Source of the DNA: Hymenobacter wooponensis
GTDB taxonomy: Bacteria; Bacteroidota; Bacteroidia; Cytophagales; Hymenobacteraceae
Direction: 5' to 3'
NCBI RefSeq assembly: GCF_004745865.1
Contig: NZ_SRKZ01000001.1
Coordinates: 1,407,786-1,471,785 of the forward strand
Length of the DNA stretch: 64,000 nucleotides
How positions within the stretch are numbered: the stretch's first letter is position 1; each line of letters opens with the position of its first letter. A program made the translations under genes and the position numbers. Positions 10,301 to 18,150 of the stretch are shown one piece after another. The notes beneath the pieces were generated by a model that saw nothing but the letters and a program-made list of their open reading frames with translations, did not search any database and was not told the origin of the DNA.

Positions 10301-11864
10301 CGTAGATGTTGCCCGCTCCATCAACTGCAAAGCCGGCATCGTAAGGACTTAATGAAGCCGAACCGGTAAAGGAGGGTGGAAACACTGAAACCACTTCCCG
10401 GATGAGCTGCCCAGTAGACGTGAACTTTTGTACCCGGCTCCCAGCTCCGTCTAGCACATACACGTTGCCACGAATGTCTACCAACACACCTCGCGGAGCA
10501 TAGAACTTTCCGGGTCCGGGCCCAGGCCAGCTGCCGCTTCCACCTGCCCCTATATTCTGCAAAAACTGCCCCTGCGGGCTGTACTTACGCACCCCACTAT
10601 AATGATCGAGTACGTACAGATTACCAATAGCATCAACTGCAAGGTCGGTGGGCCAATACCCATTGGGATTTGTCTGCGGGTTGGGTAATGGAATTTTGCT
10701 CAGGAAGCGGCCTTGGGCATCAAATTTCTGAATGCGCGGTTCACCGCTTTCCAAGGCATACACATTGCCAAGCGCATCCAAGGCAATGCTGGTCACGGGG
10801 CCGTTAAATTGGCCATTAGCTGAGCCACGTGACCCAAATGCTCCTACTTCCAGACCAGCCGGATTGCGCCGAACTATCTTCTGCTGTTTAGCATCATAAT
10901 AGTACAGGTTACCAGCTTGATCGAGGCGCAGATAGTTTCCTAACACGGCCTCATTGCCCCATTGCTGCACCAAACTACCCGTAGCACTATACTTGCGAAT
11001 AGTGCTGAAGCTAGGGTCCCGATCCGTAGCATCAACGGCGTACACATTACCCGTCGCATCTATGCCTAGGGCTGCATGAATCCCATAAAAAGTAGGGGCT
11101 CCCGAGCCGAAAGCCTCAAGGTGGTTTCCCTGTGGGCTGTATTTCTGGATGTAGCTCAGGCGTGAGCTAACCAGGTAGATGTTGTTGCTTGCATCCAACA
11201 GCATCCCATTGCTTTGGTCATTGAGCGTAGAGCCCGGTACCCGCAACGATAGGCTGTTCAGGAGCTGCCCAGATGGGCTAAGCTTCACGGCGGTATAATC
11301 CCGGTTGAGCACGTACACGTTGTTATCCGGCCCAAGCTTCACATCGGTAGGCTGTACCAGTGCCAAGCTGCCGCCCGGAGCATACACCCACACTACCTGC
11401 CCGTTCGCAGCAAACTTCTGCACACGGTTGTTGCCAGAATCTGCCACGTAGATATTGCCGGCGGCGTCTACCGCTGCTCCTTTGGGCTGCAGCAGTTGCC
11501 CCTGCCCTGCTCCCTGAGTCCCAAATTGCGTAAGTGAATCGCCGACAACGCTGTATTTTCGAATAAAGCCCAGTGTTTGGTTTACTACATAAATGCTCCC
11601 GTGGCCATCTAATGCCAGGGCACTCCAATCAGGAGTGCGCGTGGCAGAGCGCAAGGGAATCACTCCCCTGTACTGACCATTCGGGTCAAGCTTGGTAATC
11701 CCTAAACGATCCAGCACATACATGTTGCCGGCTTGGTCCAGCTTGATATCCAGCGGTAGGTCTAGGGGAGTACCGAGCATTCGCTCTAAACGAAACTCAC
11801 GAAGCTGTCCGAAGGCCGATAAGCAACTTGTAAGAAGTAGTAGCAGCAGTAAACGTTTTCGCAT
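7377..11864 (-). CDS. Large T9SS-secreted surface protein with NHL propeller and four IPT/TIG domains
   Basis: 1495 residues. Order: signal peptide (MRKRLLLLLLLTSCLSAFGQ); about 570 residues of NHL-type repeats with the recurring pattern 'D..GN.YV.D....R.QKF' forming one or two propellers; an SdrB-like domain (GRVYQDLNNNCTPDPTEPGL, about 625-690); beta-sandwich segments including DPNDKQVVPVG (about 945); four IPT/TIG domains starting with 'P.I..V.P..G..GT.VT..G..F' (about 1080-1405); and a type A T9SS sorting domain (VVYPNPTQGDVKVNW to the C-terminus). It should cross the outer membrane through T9SS, lose its sorting domain to PorU and stay on the surface. A binding or adhesion role is inferred; no catalytic motif seen. 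It is transcribed alone. Confidence 0.85.
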   Translation of the reverse strand: MRKRLLLLLLLTSCLSAFGQLREFRLERMLGTPLDLPLDIKLDQAGNMYVLDRLGITKLDPNGQYRGVIPLRSATRTPDWSALALDGHGSIYVVNQTLGFIRKYSVVGDSLTQFGTQGAGQGQLLQPKGAAVDAAGNIYVADSGNNRVQKFAANGQVVWVYAPGGSLALVQPTDVKLGPDNNVYVLNRDYTAVKLSPSGQLLNSLSLRVPGSTLNDQSNGMLLDASNNIYLVSSRLSYIQKYSPQGNHLEAFGSGAPTFYGIHAALGIDATGNVYAVDATDRDPSFSTIRKYSATGSLVQQWGNEAVLGNYLRLDQAGNLYYYDAKQQKIVRRNPAGLEVGAFGSRGSANGQFNGPVTSIALDALGNVYALESGEPRIQKFDAQGRFLSKIPLPNPQTNPNGYWPTDLAVDAIGNLYVLDHYSGVRKYSPQGQFLQNIGAGGSGSWPGPGPGKFYAPRGVLVDIRGNVYVLDGAGSRVQKFTSTGQLIREVVSVFPPSFTGSASLSPYDAGFAVDGAGNIYASVGKDDFVTMYAANSSQQKKLPVRANLLAINSNGTRLVTGMVNNDVLRFYTATDLHPANLITGRVYQDLNNNCTPDPTEPGLPNMVIVAEPGNYYGLSDENGNYSIEVDTGTFVLRQIVPTQQPGHIVQPLCSNSVPLRFTSYGTSVVGPDFGDRVSAASYLTINVAGRRRRCARNVTTVSYANIGYAAASNAVVKVALPQYVNFLRANVPHTRDAAGNYLFEVGTLQPNQRGIISIEDSVSCGNTGIRGLTLCTKAWITPGNTYPTSSGWDQASLTVSGHEQAGNQVRFVVRNSGLGATTDSVGLRIYQDAQLALQRNISLASRDSLVFRWTATGPVVRIETDQPDQHPTSRVASATVELPGLRTSSAPSPAMMAMPPAETAPEMAEDCQPILDSYDPNDKQVVPVGVTAQHFTPTNQALRYQVRFQNTGNDVAYRVVVVDTISADLDLSTLQINAASHSYRLAVAGQQRPVLTFTFDNIMLPDSASNPLGSNGLIQFSIRPKAVLAARTRIDNFADIFFDYNEPVRTNTTTNRIYDVPRTVDPAVALSYSDVLALPAIASVAPAEGRFGTLVTLTGRHFLPTATANRVVFDGVAAPVLSATATTLTVRVPAGATTGSLVLTTSDGTSRSNFTVFQPPTITDVAPSEGRPGTVVTVTGTHFSALAAQDTVEFNGVAARVLQASATTLQVEVPAGATLGKLRLRTRGGAVESPQAFMVWYAPTLTAVAPGRASVGATISLSGTNFSTNAARNVVTFTGGRTAQVLQQAASRSLLVKVPAGAQSGQIKVQTPGGEAMGAADFTVIPAPTITSFSPQAGTVGTLVTIEGRNFHEEGKADSIYFNGVAAQVLETSATRLLALVPRGASTGALMVSGVGGQGRSSQNFTVTALAPHDAVVVYPNPTQGDVKVNWQKADVTVQQVWVYDARGSLISSQTASAAVGDELTLPLARHRAGLYVVVVKTAKGRIMKRITVL

Positions 11865-12306
11865 TCAATGGATAATTAGATAGAAGACTAGTTGATGCAA
11901 GCCAAAGGTACTGCTACTCAAGTTGGACTTTACCAGCAATCTCAAATTTATTAGCAGTACACACCAGCGCTTGGGAAAGAAAGCTTGCAACAGAAAATCA
12001 GCTGTTCAGTTAACTAGGCTTACAGCCATCGAAAGAGGCATAGTAAATCAGGATCAGCCGCTTTGAGGGGGTCTACAGACATTACTGCAACGCCTTATCA
12101 CCGCATGCGATGCCTATGTGCGAGGCAGCGGCCCAACCTTTCCTGCTCAACAAACTGAACAAGGCAGACTTTCGGCGCAATAAGATTTTTACCGTAATCG
12201 CATTAAAATATATAAGGATAACAAAGTATACCCTGCGGCTTTAATTATAGGTCACTATACAGGGCGACCCAAACTAAGCAGCGCTACTCCCAGACTTTTG
12301 CCAATA
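11865..12306. other. Long intergenic region without a recognisable gene
   Basis: Contains the promoter of the 7377-11864 gene at its left end. The rest includes an AT-rich patch (about 12180-12260, with TTAAAATATATAAGG) unlike the GC-rich neighbourhood. No convincing ORF, tRNA or repeat was seen. Confidence 0.5.
11903..11910 (-). promoter_or_regulatory. -7 promoter box TACCTTTG for the NHL/IPT gene
   Basis: Exact TAnnTTTG on the minus strand, 38 bases before the start codon at 11864. -33 element not clear. Confidence 0.55.
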
Positions 12307-12343
12307 AAAAAAGCCGCTCTGCAGTACGCAGAGCGGCTTTTTT
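12307..12343 (-). terminator. Intrinsic terminator of ndk
   Basis: Perfect 16-bp arms (12307-12322, 12328-12343) with a 5-base loop and A/T flanks, 23 bases after the ndk stop. Confidence 0.85.
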
Positions 12344-12366
12344 GCGCAATATAGGCGCTAGGGCAA

Positions 12367-12786
12367 TTAGAATTGCTCGTCAGCCGAGAAGAAGAAGTCG
12401 CCTTCAATCTGTGCGTTTTCGTCGGAGTCAGAACCGTGCACGGCGTTGGCCTCAATGCTCTTGGCGTACTTCTTACGGATGGTGCCTTCAGCAGCTTGGG
12501 CGGGGTTGGTAGCGCCAATCAGGGTGCGGAAGTCAGCTACGGCGTTGTCCTTCTCCAGGATAGCTGCCACGATGGGGCCCGAAGACATGTACTTCACCAG
12601 GTCGCCGTAGAAAGGGCGCTCAGCGTGTACTTCGTAGAATTTACCAGCACGCTCAGGAGTCAAACGTACTTTTTTCAGCGACACGATGCGGAAACCACCC
12701 TCTTCGATCATGCTCAGGATACCACCGATGTGGTTTTCCTGGGTAGCGTCGGGCTTAATCATCGTGAACGTGCGGTTGGTGGCCAT
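12367..12786 (-). CDS. ndk: Nucleoside diphosphate kinase
   Basis: 139 residues, cytoplasmic. It moves the terminal phosphate between nucleoside triphosphates and diphosphates through a phospho-histidine. The active-site segment NAVHGSDS is present with His117, and the N-terminal FTMIKPDA strand is complete. Length is normal for bacterial Ndk. The gene is monocistronic, with a TACTTTTG promoter box at 12854-12861 and a strong terminator. It is divergent from nrnA. Confidence 0.97.
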   Translation of the reverse strand: MATNRTFTMIKPDATQENHIGGILSMIEEGGFRIVSLKKVRLTPERAGKFYEVHAERPFYGDLVKYMSSGPIVAAILEKDNAVADFRTLIGATNPAQAAEGTIRKKYAKSIEANAVHGSDSDENAQIEGDFFFSADEQF

Positions 12787-12853
12787 ACTAGTGGGGCTAA
12801 AGTTGGGGTTGGAATAAAATCGTGAGGAGCCACAAACAGGAAGTTTGCGGCCG

Positions 12854-12861
12854 CAAAAGTA
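12854..12861 (-). promoter_or_regulatory. -7 promoter box TACTTTTG for ndk
   Basis: Matches TAnnTTTG on the minus strand, 67 bases before the ndk start. Confidence 0.5.
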
Positions 12862-13158
12862 GCCGTTTTATTTGGTGTGGTGAAGCCCCAACGGTTTTCA
12901 CCCAAGGCCCAAGGGCCCTCTACAGGTAATGCTATTGACGAACCGCTCCCATTATTGAACCTTATCTCGGCGCTACTGCTTCTGCTTTTTATGCAGAAGG
13001 TAACGCTTACGGCTCCTAGGCCTAGTCGTTACGGAGTTAACAACCAGCTAAATGCACCAATCTGAGGCCGGTTTTGTTGATACCCGGATTATTTCCGACT
13101 TTTGCCGTCTTTGTACGCGGCCTAACCGACCGAATTTCAGTCACCTACCCCGTAGGCA
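12862..13158. other. Divergent ndk/nrnA intergenic region
   Basis: Holds the nrnA promoter region: a TTG at 13077-13079 and GACTTTTG at 13097-13104, a near match to the -33/-7 pair. It also holds a small hairpin (CTTCTGC/GCAGAAG, 12979-12999) and a CCTAGGCCTAG motif at 13015-13025. No gene is supported. Confidence 0.4.
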
Positions 13159-14202
13159 ATGTCCACAATATCTGAGTTGAAGGAGCTGCTAGCGCAGCCC
13201 CGGCAGATCTTCATCACCACACACCACAAGCCCGACGCCGACGCGCTGGGCTCTTCCCTAGGCCTAGCGGGCTACCTTCGCAAGAAGGGCCACTCCGTTA
13301 CGGTTGTCACGCCTTCCGACTATCCGAGCTTTCTGGCTTGGATGCCCGGCAACGACGAAGTGGTAGTGTACGAACCGCGCAAAAATGATGCGCAGGTGCG
13401 TGAAATCATCGGCACGGCCGAAGTGCTTTTCTGCCTTGACTTTTCCTGTCTGGGCCGCATTAGCGAGCTAGGTGAGTACGTGCGGCAGGCGCCGGGCACC
13501 AAGGTGCTCATCGACCACCACCAGGAACCCGAGGAGTTTGCCGACCTCGATTACTCCAACTCCAAAGCAGCCGCTACCGCTGAGTTGGTGTTTGAAGTAA
13601 TTCGAGACTTGGGCGACCAAAACCTGATTGACACGGGTATTGGCGAATGCCTGTATGCCGGCATCATGACGGATACGGGCTCGTTCCGCCACCCTAGCAC
13701 GTCCCGCAATGTGCACCTAATTATTGCCGAGCTGCTCAACGCAGGAATTAATCTCTCCGACGTACACCGCCGCATTTACGATTCCCATTCTGAGGAGCGC
13801 CTGCGCTTCCTGGGCTTCGTACTGAAAGATAAGCTAGTGGTGCTGCGCGAGTACAACACGGCCTACATTGCTATTACCGCCGACGAGTTGCGCCAGTACC
13901 ATTCTAAAACTGGTGATACCGAAGGGCTTGTAAACTTTGCTCTGAGCATTGAGGGCATTGTATTTGCGGCTGTATTCATTGACCGGGGCCAAGCCATTAA
14001 AATTTCTTTCCGCTCCGTTGGAGACTTCTCCGTGAGCGAGTTTTCGCGCCGTCACTTTGAGGGCGGTGGCCATCATAATGCAGCAGGCGGAATCAGCCAT
14101 ATTCCGCTCAACGGCACAGTAGACCGCTTTCTGGGCCTCCTTCCACAGTACCAAGCCGACCTAGTTACGGCTCCGTTGGCGGTGGTGCCGCCAACGGCAT
14201 AA
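13159..14202 (+). CDS. nrnA: DHH/DHHA1 phosphoesterase, NrnA-like oligoribonuclease/pAp phosphatase
   Basis: 347 residues. DHH superfamily motifs are complete: THHKPDADALG (residues 21-31), FCLDFS with Asp94, LIDHHQEP with Asp119-His120-His121, and the C-terminal DHHA1 motif GGGHHNAAGG. NrnA enzymes degrade 2-5 nt RNA fragments to mononucleotides and dephosphorylate pAp; both roles are family knowledge. In genomes without Orn it finishes RNA decay. It is followed after 48 bases by an FKBP lipoprotein gene on the same strand, so the two may be co-transcribed. Confidence 0.9.
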   Translation: MSTISELKELLAQPRQIFITTHHKPDADALGSSLGLAGYLRKKGHSVTVVTPSDYPSFLAWMPGNDEVVVYEPRKNDAQVREIIGTAEVLFCLDFSCLGRISELGEYVRQAPGTKVLIDHHQEPEEFADLDYSNSKAAATAELVFEVIRDLGDQNLIDTGIGECLYAGIMTDTGSFRHPSTSRNVHLIIAELLNAGINLSDVHRRIYDSHSEERLRFLGFVLKDKLVVLREYNTAYIAITADELRQYHSKTGDTEGLVNFALSIEGIVFAAVFIDRGQAIKISFRSVGDFSVSEFSRRHFEGGGHHNAAGGISHIPLNGTVDRFLGLLPQYQADLVTAPLAVVPPTA

Positions 14203-14250
14203 TTCGGCGTAACTTGGCCGCATAGTTTGTCTAACCCCCTAAACCCTTTC

Positions 14251-15300
14251 ATGCTCTTCCAACGCAACTTTCTGAGCCTGGCCCTCGCTGCTGGTGTTCT
14301 GGGCCTCGCTTCCTGCAACAAGGGCGGCGGCGATTTCGCCAAAACCAAGTCGGGCATCGAGTACAAAGTATTCAAAAAAGAAGGCAGCAAGTACGACTCC
14401 CGCGAGATTAGCGCGGATGGCGACGCTACCTACAAAGACCGGATTGGCAAGATCATGGCGCTGCACGTGGAGTACCGCACCGGCAAAGACTCGGTGTTGT
14501 TCAACTCGCGTAAACAGCAGATGGGCTTCCCAGTGCGTGTGCCGCTTGACTCCGTGCGCAAAGCCCAGAAGGGTGGCCTAGAAGAAGCTATTTCCTTGCT
14601 GCAACCCGGCGACTCGGCCGTGTTCCGCTTTAATGTAGATACCATCTTCGCTAAGTCGTTCCGCCAGCCGGTGCCGCCTTTCATGCAGAAAGCCGGTAAA
14701 ACCATGACCATGTTCGTGAAAGTGGACAAGATCCAGAGCCGCGACGAAGCCATGGCCGACGTGCAGAAGATGCAGGTGGAGCAGCAGAAGAAAATGCAGG
14801 TCTACGCTAAGCAGCAGCTTAAGAAAGACGACGTAGTACTGCAGGACTATATCAAGAAGAACAACCTGAACGCTCAGAAAGACACTTCAGGTGTGTACTA
14901 CGTAGTGACGCAGCCCGGCTCGGGTGCTAAGCCCAAGGCTGGCCAGATTGTGTCGGTACAGTATAAAGGCACCTTGCTCGATGGCAAAGAGTTTGACTCT
15001 TCAGCTAAGGGCAACGGCGGCAAGCCTATTGAGTTTCCCATTGGCGTAGGCCAGGTAATTCCAGGCTGGGATAAAGCCATTCCGCTCCTGAACAAGGGCT
15101 CGAAAGCGACTATCCTGATTCCTTCGTCGCTGGCCTACGGGCAGCGCGGTGCGGGGGCTAACATCCCGGCCGATGCTGTTCTGCGCTTTGATGTAGAACT
15201 AGTAGACGTGAAGAATGCACCGCCGCAGCCCGCTGGCCCTAGCCAGGCTGACATTCAGCGGCAGATTGAGCAAATGCAACAGCAACAGCAGGGTCGATAA
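14251..15300 (+). CDS. FKBP-type peptidyl-prolyl isomerase lipoprotein (FKBP 1 of cluster)
   Basis: 349 residues. The ATG at 14251 gives a lipoprotein signal with lipobox LASC (Cys about residue 22). An N-terminal half (about 30-165) looks like a degenerate FKBP domain (SGIEYKVFKKEG, LEEAISLLQPGDSAVF). A charged helical linker rich in Gln/Lys (about 170-205) follows, then a canonical FKBP domain with VQYKGTLLDGKEFDSS, VIPGWDKAIPLL and IPSSLAYGQRGAG (catalytic-pocket Trp and Tyr present). The C-terminus is a Gln-rich tail. It would act as a periplasmic or outer-membrane folding factor. First of five tandem FKBP genes; closest relative here is FKBP 5. Confidence 0.92.
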   Translation: MLFQRNFLSLALAAGVLGLASCNKGGGDFAKTKSGIEYKVFKKEGSKYDSREISADGDATYKDRIGKIMALHVEYRTGKDSVLFNSRKQQMGFPVRVPLDSVRKAQKGGLEEAISLLQPGDSAVFRFNVDTIFAKSFRQPVPPFMQKAGKTMTMFVKVDKIQSRDEAMADVQKMQVEQQKKMQVYAKQQLKKDDVVLQDYIKKNNLNAQKDTSGVYYVVTQPGSGAKPKAGQIVSVQYKGTLLDGKEFDSSAKGNGGKPIEFPIGVGQVIPGWDKAIPLLNKGSKATILIPSSLAYGQRGAGANIPADAVLRFDVELVDVKNAPPQPAGPSQADIQRQIEQMQQQQQGR

Positions 15301-15324
15301 GCACCGATTCGGCTAGCACATTAC

Positions 15325-15357
15325 CCCCGGTCCGGTGCAACCGGGCCGGGGCTTTTT
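15325..15357 (+). terminator. Intrinsic terminator after FKBP 1
   Basis: 11-bp GC-rich arms (15325-15335, 15341-15351) closed by a short loop and followed by CTTTTTG. Confidence 0.8.
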
Positions 15358-15386
15358 GTATCTCCACTTTGACAGCCTCTTTCTCT

Positions 15387-15908
15387 ATGCGTAAGCACCT
15401 ATTGTTTTCTCGTTTACGGCCGACGTTGCTACTCGTGCTGTTTTTCTCGCTCACTTCGCCACTGTTGTTTTCCTGTATGAAAAACAACGACCCGGCATTA
15501 GACACCACTGATTATTCGGCCCGCGATGAGGAAATTATTAAGGCCTATATCGCAGCCAATAATTTAACGGCTCAGCGTCAGGCGTCAGGGTTGTACGTTG
15601 TGATTACTGAACCTGGAACGCAGCCTCTGCCTGTGAAAGGTCAGATGGTATACGTGCTCTATACGGGTACAACCCTCGACGGTAAAGTGTTTGACTCTAC
15701 GGCCAGCCGCGGCAACACCCCGTTCAACTTTCCTATTGGCATGGGGAAAGTAATTGCTGGCTGGGATGAAGGCATTGCATTGCTTGGCAAAGGCGGTAAA
15801 GCTACGCTTCTCATTCCCTCTGGCCTGGCCTATGGTCCTTATGCCGTTGGGCCTATTGCACCTAACTCGGTGTTGCGCTTTGATGTCGAGCTGACAGATA
15901 TTAAGTAA
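15387..15908 (+). CDS. FKBP-type peptidyl-prolyl isomerase lipoprotein (FKBP 2)
   Basis: 173 residues from the ATG at 15387. A hydrophobic leader ends in a lipobox (LLFSC, Cys about residue 31), so it should be lipidated. A short helical spacer (RDEEIIKAYIAANNL) precedes a single canonical FKBP domain with VLYTGTTLDGKVFDST, VIAGWDEGIALL and IPSGLAYGPYAVG, ending FDVELTDIK. Key pocket residues (Tyr, Phe-Asp, Trp, Tyr of AYG) are kept, so it should be active. It starts after a terminator and is followed closely by FKBP 3. Confidence 0.92.
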   Translation: MRKHLLFSRLRPTLLLVLFFSLTSPLLFSCMKNNDPALDTTDYSARDEEIIKAYIAANNLTAQRQASGLYVVITEPGTQPLPVKGQMVYVLYTGTTLDGKVFDSTASRGNTPFNFPIGMGKVIAGWDEGIALLGKGGKATLLIPSGLAYGPYAVGPIAPNSVLRFDVELTDIK

Positions 15909-15961
15909 TTTCAGGACGGCGAACCTGTTGTTGGCTTCGCTACTATTTTCTGCTTCACCCC

Positions 15962-16540
15962 ATGCGTAACGTATTTTCCCTGGCTCGCCCTACCCTAGTA
16001 CTTCGGTTAGCCGCTTTGTTATTAGTAGCGGCACCAGTTCTTTCTGCCTGCGACTCGAAAGGCAGCATAGCCAAGCAGACCGAGAAACTCCTTGAACAAC
16101 AGAAAGCCGCTGATGAAGCTAGCATCCAAGCCTACTTAACTCGGCACAACATCAACGGCTCCAGCTATACACGCACCTCTACCGGCCTTTATCTGATAAA
16201 CGTGACGGATGGTCCTGCAAGCAACCCTCTAATCAAAGCTGGACAGAAAGTTACTACTGTGTACGTAGGAAAGTACATCGGTGAAACTACCGAGAACCAG
16301 GAATTCGACAATTCTAGCAACAACCGGACAGCTTGTGGCTGCCTGAACTTTGTGTCGGGAGCAAACAGTGTCATTGCTGGTTGGGAGGAAGCTGCTCTGC
16401 TTATGCGAAAAGGTGATCGGAAAATCCTTTTAATACCTTCAAGCTTGGCAACTATGTCTAATGGAGCCTTCTTACTTGCTTCTCAAGGCATTGCAGCACA
16501 GCCTTTGCTGTTCGATATGGAAGTAACCGACGTTAAATAA
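15962..16540 (+). CDS. Divergent FKBP-like lipoprotein (FKBP 3)
   Basis: 192 residues. Signal peptide with lipobox LSAC (Cys about residue 30). A charged helix (QTEKLLEQQKAADEASIQAYL) leads into an FKBP-fold domain. The VIAGWEEAALLMRKGDRK core is kept, but the usual 'SSLAYG' is SSLATMSNG, so the pocket Tyr is lost, and an insertion with Cys-Gly-Cys (ACGCLNF) sits before the GW motif. Isomerase activity is therefore doubtful; a chaperone-like role is possible. It lies 53 bases after FKBP 2 and 8 bases before FKBP 4, suggesting one transcript. Confidence 0.85.
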   Translation: MRNVFSLARPTLVLRLAALLLVAAPVLSACDSKGSIAKQTEKLLEQQKAADEASIQAYLTRHNINGSSYTRTSTGLYLINVTDGPASNPLIKAGQKVTTVYVGKYIGETTENQEFDNSSNNRTACGCLNFVSGANSVIAGWEEAALLMRKGDRKILLIPSSLATMSNGAFLLASQGIAAQPLLFDMEVTDVK

Positions 16541-16548
16541 ACCCCTAC

Positions 16549-17046
16549 ATGGTCTGTACTCCTCAATACTGGTTTTTGAGACTGGCATTGCTCTTAGGAG
16601 CAGGAGGAGTTATGAGCCCGGTGCTAGGCCAGCAGGCTCTCCCTACTACACCAGTTCAAGCCCCAACTGATAGTCTGCTAGGTAGGGCAACGCAAACTAA
16701 GTCGGGGCTGCGCTATGCGGTGCGGCACCCTGGTAATGGGCCCACCGCTCACTCCGGCGACAAGGTAACGGTGCATTACACCGGCTTCCTACCGAATGGC
16801 CACGTCTTCGACGCCTCCGTGAAACAAGGGGGACCATTGAAGGTACGCGTAGGCCGAGGAGAGGTAATAAAGGGCTGGGACGAGGCGTTGCAGCTGCTGC
16901 CAGAAGGAACTAGGGCCCGCATCTGGATTCCGGCCCGACTAGCCTACGCGGCCAAAGGCGTCCGGGACCCGGATGACGACCGCCGCTACTTAGTTCCACC
17001 ACAAACCGACCTGGTGTTTGAAGTGGAGATTTTAAGAGTAAGATAG
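16549..17046 (+). CDS. Secreted FKBP-type peptidyl-prolyl isomerase (FKBP 4)
   Basis: 165 residues. Signal peptide (LRLALLLGAGGVMSPVLGQQ) without a lipobox Cys, so probably soluble in the periplasm. A short Pro/Thr spacer is followed by one FKBP domain: VTVHYTGFLPNGHVFDAS, VIKGWDEALQLLPEGTRARIWIPARLAYAAKG, then VPPQTDLVFEVEILRVR. Core pocket residues are present; the loop after AYA is longer (VRDPDDDRRY). It is the most different in sequence from FKBP 1 and 5. It is packed 8 bases after FKBP 3, so translation is probably coupled. Confidence 0.9.
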   Translation: MVCTPQYWFLRLALLLGAGGVMSPVLGQQALPTTPVQAPTDSLLGRATQTKSGLRYAVRHPGNGPTAHSGDKVTVHYTGFLPNGHVFDASVKQGGPLKVRVGRGEVIKGWDEALQLLPEGTRARIWIPARLAYAAKGVRDPDDDRRYLVPPQTDLVFEVEILRVR

Positions 17047-17058
17047 TTTACTACGTGC

Positions 17059-17096
17059 TGGCCCCGCTGATCTGTATGATGCAGACGGCGGGGCCA
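17059..17096 (+). terminator. Hairpin after FKBP 4
   Basis: Perfect 9-bp arms TGGCCCCGC/GCGGGGCCA, 20-base loop, no T run. Possible weak terminator or RNA-stabilising stem. Confidence 0.4.
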
Positions 17097-17181
17097 CATG
17101 TTGTACAATCATAAAGTTAAATCCGGCTCTGTTTTGCATTGCACAGGTATCAATTGACGCCTAGTGCATAATATACTCTGT

Positions 17182-18150
17182 ATGCTTTCCTTCCCTCGTA
17201 TACTTACCGCGTGGCCTACGTTGCTGGGCATGGCGGCCCTAATGTCTTTCCAAGGCGACCCGAACAGCTTCAACAGGCTGCGCTCTGGTGTAGAGTACCG
17301 CATTTATCAACGGGAAAACGGTAAATACGTGCGCCGCCCTGCCCAAGCACCCACCGGTGACGCAACCTATGCCAGCCGCATAGGCAAAATCATTAGCCTG
17401 CACATGGAGTTCCGCACTGGCCGCGACTCGGTGCTGATGAGCTCTCGTCAGCAGCCCGGTGGTCAGCCCGCTCGGGTGCCTCTCGATACGATTCGCAACG
17501 CTCAGCGCGGCGGTATTGAAGAGGCGGTATCCTTGCTGCAGCCCGGCGACTCAGCGGTATTTCGCTTCAATGCCGATACAGTATTTGCCAAGTCATTCCG
17601 GCAGCCCGTGCCGCCCTTCATCCGGAAGGCAGGCAATACCCTCGTGGTGGTGGCTAAAGTAGACAAGATCCAGACCCAGGAGGCAGCCATGCAGGAGGTG
17701 CAGGAAATGATGCGCCAAGCCCAGGAAAAAGAGAAACAGCAGGCAACTCAGCGGCTGGTGCAGGAAGATACTCGCATTCAGGCCTACCTTAAACAGAACA
17801 AGCTGAAAGGGGTAAAAGCGCCGGGCGGAGTCTACTACGTGGTTACGAAACCCAGCACGGGCGTTAAGCCCCAGGCCGGCCAAACCGTGTCTGTGCTCTA
17901 CAAGGGCATGTTGCTGGATGGGAAAGTCTTTGACTCGTCGGAGCGCAATGGCAACCAGCCAATTGAATTTCCACTAGGCCAGGGGCGCGTGATTCCGGGC
18001 TGGGACCAAGGCATTGCCCTGCTCAACAAGGGTAGCAAAGCCGTACTGCTTATTCCTTCCTCCCTGGCCTACGGCCCCCGCGGAGCTGGTGCCGACATCC
18101 CCCCGAATGCTATTCTTCGCTTCGACGTGGAACTGGTGAATGTGAAGTAA
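17182..18150 (+). CDS. Two-domain FKBP-type peptidyl-prolyl isomerase, not lipidated (FKBP 5)
   Basis: 322 residues from the ATG at 17182. It is a clear paralogue of FKBP 1 along its length: degenerate N-terminal FKBP-like half (SGVEYRIYQREN, IEEAVSLLQPGDSAVF), Gln/Lys-rich helical linker and a canonical C-terminal domain (VLYKGMLLDGKVFDSS, VIPGWDQGIALL, IPSSLAYGPRGAG). The lipobox differs: FKBP 1 has LASC, here the same place reads LMSF, so no lipidation Cys. It would be a free periplasmic or signal-anchored form. The Gln-rich tail of FKBP 1 is absent. The stop codon directly abuts the long hairpin at 18151. Confidence 0.92.
   Translation: MLSFPRILTAWPTLLGMAALMSFQGDPNSFNRLRSGVEYRIYQRENGKYVRRPAQAPTGDATYASRIGKIISLHMEFRTGRDSVLMSSRQQPGGQPARVPLDTIRNAQRGGIEEAVSLLQPGDSAVFRFNADTVFAKSFRQPVPPFIRKAGNTLVVVAKVDKIQTQEAAMQEVQEMMRQAQEKEKQQATQRLVQEDTRIQAYLKQNKLKGVKAPGGVYYVVTKPSTGVKPQAGQTVSVLYKGMLLDGKVFDSSERNGNQPIEFPLGQGRVIPGWDQGIALLNKGSKAVLLIPSSLAYGPRGAGADIPPNAILRFDVELVNVK

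Noticed and set aside
12877..13065. 62-codon plus-strand frame between ndk and nrnA
   Set aside because: It lies in the divergent promoter region, with no recognisable domain or start signal.
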